A stretch of 64,000 bases of DNA from Hymenobacter piscis (GTDB lineage Bacteria > Bacteroidota > Bacteroidia > Cytophagales > Hymenobacteraceae): positions 1-64,000 of the forward strand of contig NZ_JAHHZN010000009.1 in assembly GCF_018760735.1 (NCBI RefSeq). The letters run 5' to 3'. This document shows positions 58,362-64,000 of this stretch, in pieces. The translations under genes and the position numbers were made by a program. Numbering within the stretch: the stretch's first letter is position 1; every line of letters begins with the position of its first letter. The notes beneath the pieces are model-generated. The model saw nothing but the letters and a program-made list of their open reading frames with translations, made no database searches and had not been told where the DNA came from.

Positions 58362-60596
58362 ATGCCCCTACCTATACCCCGACTCCGGGGTGGGAAAACG
58401 GGATTCGCCCCGGCCCTGCTGGCCCTGGCCCTACCGCTTTTCCCGCTCCTGGCGCGGGCCCAGACCTGTCCGCCTGCCGCCGCCAGCTGCACCCCCGGCA
58501 ACGCTCCCGCCGCCACCAGCGCCTTCGGCATGGGCATATTCAACGTGACGCTGGGCGGCCTCAACCATACCACCGACGGGGCCCAGGACGGCTATAAGGA
58601 TTATGCCTGCTCCCAGACGGCTACCCTGGCCGTGGGCACCGACGTGCCCATCAGCATCCAGACCAACCCCAACGCCGACGAAACCGTGCGGGTCTGGGCC
58701 GATTTAAACAACGACGGCGCATTTGCCGCCACCGAGCTGGTATTCAGCTCCAACGCCAGGCGCCTGCACACGGGTACGGTGCGCCTGCCCGCCAGCACCG
58801 TGACGGGCCTACGCCTGCGCCTGCGCGTGGCCGCCGACTACTCCAACGCCCCCGTGCCCACGGCCTGCTCCACGCCCCAGTATTCGCAGACCGAAGATTA
58901 TGCCCTGCTGGTCACCAGCAGCGCCCAGGCTCCGGTGGCCGATTTCCAGGCCACTCCCACCCAGACCTGCTCCGGCGTAGTACAGTTCACCGACCAGAGT
59001 CAGAACGGCCCTAGCAGCTGGCAGTGGAATTTCGGCGACGGCACCACCAGCACCCTCCAGAACCCGCGCCACACCTACGCCGCGGCCGGCACCTACACCG
59101 TTTCCCTCACGGCCACCAATACCGTAGGCAGCAGCACCAAAGCTCGCCCCAGCTATATCAGCTACGACAACCTGGTGCCCGTGGCGGCCGCCTGCACGCC
59201 CGCCACCACGGCCTACTGCTGCGGCTACGGCATCACGCAGTTTACGCTGGGCAGCTTTACCAACGCCTCGGCCAACGGACAGGCCGGCTACGAGGATTTT
59301 ACCTGCTCGGGGAAGTCGGAAGTGACGGCCGGCAACCAGTATCCCGTGCGCCTGACCACCGGCCCGGCCAACCCCCAGGATACGCGGGTGTGGCTGGACG
59401 CCAACAACGACGGCGTGTTTGCCGCCGGGGAGCTGCTGTTTGAGGCCCTGAACACCATCAACCCCTCCGGCACCCTCCAGATTCCGGCCACGGCCCTGCT
59501 CGATACGCCCCTGCGCCTGCGCGTGGTGTCGGATTTCGTGGGCTCGCCCTTTACGGCCTGCGGGGGCATTCAGTACGGCCAGGCCGAAGACTACACCCTT
59601 ACCGTGCGCGTGAACGTGGCCCCGCCCACCCCGGAATTCACCTCCGATTACGTGGCGGGCAGCTGCCAGACCAGCATCCGGTTCAGCGACCTGAGCCAGA
59701 ACGGGCCCAGCAGCTGGCGCTGGGATTTCGGCGACGGCACCACCAGCACCCTCCAGAACCCGAGCCACACCTACGCCGCCACCGGCACCTACACCGTGTC
59801 GCTGGCCGCCACCAACGCCTACGGCACCACCACCAGCACCCGCCCCGGCTACGTGGTGGTAACGGTACCCTGCCTGCAATACTGCGCGGCCGCCGGCAAC
59901 AACGCCGGTTTCTGGATTACCAACGTGCGCCTGGAAACGCCCCAGACCACCGCCTTCAGCAATACCTCCGGCGCCGACCCCCGGGGCTACGGTAACTACG
60001 CGGGCCAGCTCATGACCATGCGCCAGGGCCAGAACTCCACGCTCCAGGTAACGACCAACGCGGCCTACCAACGCGTAACCAGCGTGTGGATTGACTGGAA
60101 CCGGGACGGGTTCCTGGCCTCGTCGGAACTGGTTTCCAATGACCTCAGCTACACCCAGACCAGCATTGTGGTGGCCGTGCCGACTACGGCCGACGTGACC
60201 GGCATCACGCGCATGCGCATCATGGCCCGCCTCGACAACAACACGGCCCAGCCCTGCACCGGCAGCCAGCTGCGCAACAACACCGAAATTGAGGATTACA
60301 GCGTGCTGGTAGTGCCCCTGACGGCGGCCAGGGCGGCCCGGAACCTGCCCGCCCTGGCCGTGTTTCCCAACCCCACCGCCGACGGCCTCCTGCGCCTGAC
60401 CGAGCCCGGAACCCCCGATACCTACGCAGTGGAGGTGGAAAGCCCCCTCGGAGCCCGGCTCTACCAGGGGCAGCTGCGCCTGGGCTCCGGCCTCGAAGCC
60501 GGCCTCGACCTGAGCCACCTGCCCCGGGGCCTGTACGTGCTGCGCCTGCGCGGCACCCGCGGCCAGAGCGCCGTGCGCCGCCTCGTGCGCGACTAA
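58362..60596 (+). CDS. Secreted GEVED/PKD-domain protein with T9SS sorting domain (744 aa)
   Basis: The ATG at 58362 gives a signal peptide (LLALALPLFPLLARAQ). The protein alternates GEVED modules (VWADLNNDGAF, VWLDANNDGVF, VWIDWNRDGFL, each ending in EDY) and PKD domains (WQWNFGDGTTSTL and WRWDFGDGTTSTL, then HTYAAxGTYTVSL). The two PKD copies are nearly identical at the DNA level across about 120 bases. The last about 75 residues are a T9SS type-A sorting domain (VFPNPTADGLLRL, LPRGLYVLRLRG). Aspartate-rich DxNxDG loops imply calcium binding. It should be secreted or surface-bound, probably adhesive. Confidence 0.9.
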   Translation: MPLPIPRLRGGKTGFAPALLALALPLFPLLARAQTCPPAAASCTPGNAPAATSAFGMGIFNVTLGGLNHTTDGAQDGYKDYACSQTATLAVGTDVPISIQTNPNADETVRVWADLNNDGAFAATELVFSSNARRLHTGTVRLPASTVTGLRLRLRVAADYSNAPVPTACSTPQYSQTEDYALLVTSSAQAPVADFQATPTQTCSGVVQFTDQSQNGPSSWQWNFGDGTTSTLQNPRHTYAAAGTYTVSLTATNTVGSSTKARPSYISYDNLVPVAAACTPATTAYCCGYGITQFTLGSFTNASANGQAGYEDFTCSGKSEVTAGNQYPVRLTTGPANPQDTRVWLDANNDGVFAAGELLFEALNTINPSGTLQIPATALLDTPLRLRVVSDFVGSPFTACGGIQYGQAEDYTLTVRVNVAPPTPEFTSDYVAGSCQTSIRFSDLSQNGPSSWRWDFGDGTTSTLQNPSHTYAATGTYTVSLAATNAYGTTTSTRPGYVVVTVPCLQYCAAAGNNAGFWITNVRLETPQTTAFSNTSGADPRGYGNYAGQLMTMRQGQNSTLQVTTNAAYQRVTSVWIDWNRDGFLASSELVSNDLSYTQTSIVVAVPTTADVTGITRMRIMARLDNNTAQPCTGSQLRNNTEIEDYSVLVVPLTAARAARNLPALAVFPNPTADGLLRLTEPGTPDTYAVEVESPLGARLYQGQLRLGSGLEAGLDLSHLPRGLYVLRLRGTRGQSAVRRLVRD

Positions 60597-60623
60597 GCTG
60601 AGTTACCGCCTTTGTTTTGAGTG

Positions 60624-60659
60624 GCCGACCTGCCCGGCAGGTCGGCCCGGTTCTTTTTT
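60624..60659 (+). terminator. Terminator after the GEVED/PKD gene
   Basis: An 11-base inverted repeat (60624-60634 with 60636-60646, GCCGACCTGCC) followed by a T-rich run at 60651-60659, 27 bases after the stop. Confidence 0.75.
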
Positions 60660-60669
60660 ATCCTGCGTT

Positions 60670-63600
60670 ATGCACCCACGTTTACTGCGTATTAGTTTAC
60701 TTCTGTTCTGGCTGGCCCTGCTGGTGGGGGCGCGGCCGGCGGCCGCCACCCACCTGCTGGGCGGCGAAATGAATTACAAGTACCTCGATGCCAACGGCCC
60801 GGCCAATGCCCCCTTCCGCTACCAGATTGCGGTATTGGTCTACCTCAACAAGGAAGCCGGTTCTGTCGCCCCCGACGGCCGGCCCTGGGTAGACATCACG
60901 TTTTACAATAAGTCGCAGAACGGGGCACGCATTATGACCGTTTCGGTGCCGCGCTCCAGCTTTGCGGAAGTCACGCCGCCCACCTCCGTCAGCTGCACCC
61001 TGCCCAACAGCCAGCCCCCGCGCGTGACGCTGGCCAAGTACGAGACGACCGTGAACCTGCCGCTTTCCTTCGACGGCTACTACGCCCTCTACACGGACCT
61101 GGCCCGCAACGTGGACGTGACCAACATTCTGGACCCGGGCAACACCAACATGACCCTTTACACGGACATGGCCCCGCCCCTGCTGCCCAACACGTCCCCC
61201 GTTTTCTCCGATACGGCCGTGGCCGTCATCTGCCAGGGCGACACCAGCATCATCCTCAACAACGCCTACGACGCCGACGGGGACCGGCTGATTTACGCCT
61301 TTGGCACCCCCTACCAGGGAGATGCCCCCTTCGGCAACTTCTCGCCGCCGCCCCCATCCGTCAGCTACGCCGCGGGCTATAGTGCTACCCAGCCCTTTGG
61401 GGCGGGCAGTTATGCCTTTCTCAATGCCAGCACCGGCCTGAGCCGCTACTCGGCCCCGCGCCAGGGCAAGTACGTGGTGGCCGTGGATGTGAAAGAGTAC
61501 CGCACCATCAACGGCCGGGAAGTACTGGTGGGCACCACGCGGCGCGATATTCAGCTGGTGGCCCGCCCCTGCCAGGCCAACCGGCCGCCGGTATTCACCC
61601 CGGCTTCGGTGGCCGTGCGGGATTATACCGTGGAAGAAGGCCGCCCCCTGACGTTCAGCGTGACGGCCACCGACCCGGAAGGCAAGCCCCTGACCATGAA
61701 AATCAACAGCGCCCTGCTCGATGGCTCCGGCGCCTTTGACTTCAGCGTGAACGGCAACCAGGGCACTCTGCCGGCGGGCAGCGGAGTGGGCAGCGCCAAC
61801 GTGACGGCCACGGCCAGCATCACGGGCCAGTTTGAATTCAATACCCGCTGCGGCGACGCCCGGACCACGCCCTACGACGTGGTGGTGACCGTGACGGACA
61901 ATACCTGCGGCAGCAAGAGCGTAGCGGAAGTATTCCGCATTATCGTGACCCGCGCCGCCGGCCCCAGCGGCATCGTGGGCGACACGGCCGTGTGCGACCG
62001 GAGCCAGGCGCTGACCTACGCCGCGGCCGGCCCCACGGCCAGCTCCTATCGCTGGACGGTGCAGGGCGGTACCATTCAGGGTTCCGCCACGGCCCGCAGC
62101 GTACAGGTGCTCTGGGGCACGGGCGCCACCGGCACCATCACGCTGCGTAGCCTCTCGGCCGGGGGCTGCGCCACCGATTCCATTTCCCGCCGCGTGACCT
62201 TCGGCCAGGGTACGCTGAACGTGACGCCCAACGTGACTATCTGCGCGGGGGCCGCCACCACGCTGACCGCCAGCGGGGGCCAAGCCTACGCCTGGACCAG
62301 CAGCACCGGCCAGACCTTCACCGGCGCCAGCATCACCGTTTCGCCCACCCAGACGACCACCTACACCGTCACTACCACCGGTACTACCTGCGCACTCAGC
62401 CGCCAGGTAACCGTGACGGTAAATGCCACCGCCGTAGCCAACGCGGGCGCCAACCGGGCCGTGTGCGCGGGCACTACCACCACCCTCGGGGCCGCGGCCC
62501 TCACCGGCTACACGTACCAGTGGAGCCCGGCCGCCGGCCTGAGCAGCGCCACCAGCGCCCAGCCCGTGTTCACGGCCTCCACTCCCGGCACCTACACGTT
62601 TACCCTCACGGCCACGGCCCCGGGCAATTGCACCGCGACGAATACCGTGACCATCACTGTAAACCCGGCCGCCGTAGCCAATGCCGGGGCCAACCGGGCC
62701 CTGTGCTCGGGCGAGGCCACTACGCTCGGGGCAGCCGCCCTCACTGGCTACACCTACCAGTGGAGCCCGGCCACGGGCCTGAGCAGCAGCACCAGCGCCC
62801 AGCCCACGCTCACGCTCACCAATGCCACCGGTGCCCCCGTCACGGCCACCTACACGCTCACGGCCACCACGGCCCAGGGCTGCACGGCCACCAGCACCGT
62901 CACGGTGACGGTCAATCCGGCGGCCGTGGCCAACGCCGGGGCCAACCGGGCTCTATGTTCGGGAAGCAGCGTGACGCTGGGCTCGGCGGCCCTCACTGGC
63001 TACACCTACCAGTGGAGCCCGGCCACCGGCCTGAGCAGTGCCACCGCGGCGCAGCCTACGCTCACGCTCACCAATACCACCGGCGCCCCCGTCACGGCCA
63101 CCTACACGCTCACAGCCACCACGGCCCAGGGCTGCACGGCTACCAGCACCGTAACCATCACCGTGAACCCCGCCGCCGTAGCCAACGCCGGGGCCAACCG
63201 GGCCCTGTGTTCGGGCGAGGCCACTACCCTCGGCACGGCCGCCCTCCGCGGCTACACCTACCAGTGGAGCCCGGCCACGGGCCTGAGCAGCAGCACCAGC
63301 GCCCAGCCCACGCTCACGCTCACCAACACCACCGGTGCCCCTACCACGGCCACCTACACGCTCACGGCCACCACGGCCCAGGGCTGCACGGCTACCAGCA
63401 CCGTAACCGTCACCGTGAACCCCGCCGCCGTAGCCAGTGCCGGGGCCAACCGGGCCCTGTGTTCGGGCGAGGCCACTACCCTGGGCACGGCCGCCCTCAG
63501 CGGCTACACCTACCAGTGGAGTCCGGCCACGGGCCTGAGCAGTGCCACCAGCGCCCAGCCCGTGTTCAGCCAGCCGAACACCGGCGCCCCCGTCACGGCC

Positions 63601-64000
63601 ACCTACACGCTCACGGCCACCACGGCCCAGGGCTGCACGGCCACCAGCACCGTAACCGTCACCGTGAACCCCGCGGCCGTAGCCAACGCCGGGGCCAACC
63701 GGGCCCTGTGCTCGGGCGAGGCCACTACCCTCGGCACGGCCGCCCTCAGCGGCTACACCTACCAGTGGAGCCCGGCCACGGGCCTTAGCAGCGCCACCAG
63801 CGCCCAGCCCGTGTTCACGGCCCGCAACGCCACTTCGGCCCCGATTACGCTTACCTACATCCTCTCGGCCACTACCGCCCGGGGCTGCCTGACCCGCGAC
63901 ACGCTGCGCCTGACGGTGAACCCACGCCCCGCGCCCGACAGCATCCGGGGCTCGGTTTCGGTCTGCCCCACGGTGCAGGGCGTGGCCTATAGCATTCTGA
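60670..64000 (+). CDS. Large repeat-containing secreted protein, 3' end outside the window
   Basis: An ATG at 60670, ten bases after the preceding T-run, opens a frame that stays open to the window edge (at least 1110 codons). A signal peptide (LLLFWLALLVGARPAAA) precedes THLLGGEMNYKYL, a conserved opening in Hymenobacter-type gliding/T9SS surface proteins. Residues about 30-310 form a beta-rich head; then come PKD/Ig-like modules. From about residue 593 on there are six tandem repeats of 80-84 residues (NAGANRALCSGEATTLG, GYTYQWSPATGLSS, AQGCTATSTVTVTVNP). A T9SS sorting domain is expected beyond the edge. Likely adhesin or cell-surface structural protein. Confidence 0.85.
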   Translation, partial: MHPRLLRISLLLFWLALLVGARPAAATHLLGGEMNYKYLDANGPANAPFRYQIAVLVYLNKEAGSVAPDGRPWVDITFYNKSQNGARIMTVSVPRSSFAEVTPPTSVSCTLPNSQPPRVTLAKYETTVNLPLSFDGYYALYTDLARNVDVTNILDPGNTNMTLYTDMAPPLLPNTSPVFSDTAVAVICQGDTSIILNNAYDADGDRLIYAFGTPYQGDAPFGNFSPPPPSVSYAAGYSATQPFGAGSYAFLNASTGLSRYSAPRQGKYVVAVDVKEYRTINGREVLVGTTRRDIQLVARPCQANRPPVFTPASVAVRDYTVEEGRPLTFSVTATDPEGKPLTMKINSALLDGSGAFDFSVNGNQGTLPAGSGVGSANVTATASITGQFEFNTRCGDARTTPYDVVVTVTDNTCGSKSVAEVFRIIVTRAAGPSGIVGDTAVCDRSQALTYAAAGPTASSYRWTVQGGTIQGSATARSVQVLWGTGATGTITLRSLSAGGCATDSISRRVTFGQGTLNVTPNVTICAGAATTLTASGGQAYAWTSSTGQTFTGASITVSPTQTTTYTVTTTGTTCALSRQVTVTVNATAVANAGANRAVCAGTTTTLGAAALTGYTYQWSPAAGLSSATSAQPVFTASTPGTYTFTLTATAPGNCTATNTVTITVNPAAVANAGANRALCSGEATTLGAAALTGYTYQWSPATGLSSSTSAQPTLTLTNATGAPVTATYTLTATTAQGCTATSTVTVTVNPAAVANAGANRALCSGSSVTLGSAALTGYTYQWSPATGLSSATAAQPTLTLTNTTGAPVTATYTLTATTAQGCTATSTVTITVNPAAVANAGANRALCSGEATTLGTAALRGYTYQWSPATGLSSSTSAQPTLTLTNTTGAPTTATYTLTATTAQGCTATSTVTVTVNPAAVASAGANRALCSGEATTLGTAALSGYTYQWSPATGLSSATSAQPVFSQPNTGAPVTATYTLTATTAQGCTATSTVTVTVNPAAVANAGANRALCSGEATTLGTAALSGYTYQWSPATGLSSATSAQPVFTARNATSAPITLTYILSATTARGCLTRDTLRLTVNPRPAPDSIRGSVSVCPTVQGVAYSIL
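62446..63830 (+). repeat. Six intragenic tandem repeats of 240-252 bp
   Basis: The marker sequence CAACCGGGCC (or one-base variant) recurs at 62451, 62691, 62943, 63195, 63447 and 63696, so the periods are 240, 252, 252, 252 and 249 bases, all multiples of three. Copies 2 to 6 are very similar at the DNA level, including synonymous sites, which suggests recent duplication or gene conversion. Copy number could differ between strains, and short-read assembly may be unreliable here. Confidence 0.92.

Noticed and set aside
58809..60518. 569-codon minus-strand frame opposite the GEVED/PKD protein
   Set aside because: Gly/Ala/Val-rich antisense shadow without motif.
62463..63788. 441-codon His/Gly/Pro-rich open frame
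   Set aside because: It is a shifted frame of the repeat-containing surface protein; the composition follows from the repeated GC-rich DNA, and the true frame is open from 60670 to the edge.

Overview
The window looks like chromosomal DNA from a GC-rich member of the Bacteroidota, most likely Hymenobacter or a close relative (Hymenobacteraceae/Cytophagales). Evidence: secreted proteins with type IX secretion (T9SS) C-terminal sorting domains; Bacteroidota-specific families (DUF3822, DUF4296, DUF58/BatD/BatA); lipoproteins with Bacteroidota signals; absence of clear Shine-Dalgarno sequences; and repeated promoter boxes of the Bacteroidota type (TAnnTTTG, here often TACCTTCG). Genus is an inference from protein style and base composition. 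Apart from one tRNA-Lys there is no rRNA, phage, CRISPR array or intact insertion sequence.

Layout. 0-7 kb: small unknown genes, an outer-membrane-type protein and a 1509-residue T9SS cargo. 7-15.1 kb (minus strand): UbiB/ABC1-like kinase, phasin-like protein, esterase, acyltransferase, PDZ aspartyl protease, MenC and a KGG stress protein. 15.4-19.1 kb: ergothioneine genes egtB and egtD plus a class-I aminotransferase. 19.3-26.9 kb: MATE pump, DUF922, CsaA, the DUF58/BatD-like/BatA set, a PLP-homeostasis protein and DUF423. 27-36 kb: DUF1573, RecD2-like helicase, TPR histidine kinase, thioesterase, a broken DUF4126 gene, two Nudix genes, DUF3822 and CoaD. 36-42.6 kb: phosphodiesterase, threonine aldolase, Na+/H+ antiporter, DNA glycosylase and a YfcC carrier. 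42.8-46.7 kb: a branching-type GH13 enzyme and a eukaryotic-type GT3 glycogen synthase, a compact glycogen module. 46.8-53.3 kb: FAS1 lipoprotein, DUF4198, STAS, RNase Z, queuosine-precursor transporter, an AT-richer orphan and TrpS. 53.5-64 kb: an unknown, a CaiB-type CoA transferase, an ABC-ATPase remnant beside tRNA-Lys, a TPR-SH3 protein, an SDR, a GEVED/PKD T9SS cargo and a repeat-rich adhesin-like gene running off the right edge.

The most unusual feature is not a gene. Many intergenic gaps are filled from stop codon to next start codon by arrays of 7- or 8-base tandem words, often with the reverse complement of the same word at the other end. Several enclose a second, longer inverted repeat of about 100 bases. 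At least four families of inner element are present. Some arrays supply the stop codon or last residues of the upstream gene, and at least one pair forms a rho-independent-type terminator. A second theme is promoter boxes ending 4-5 bases before start codons, which predicts leaderless mRNAs, including a divergent pair in a 37-base gap.
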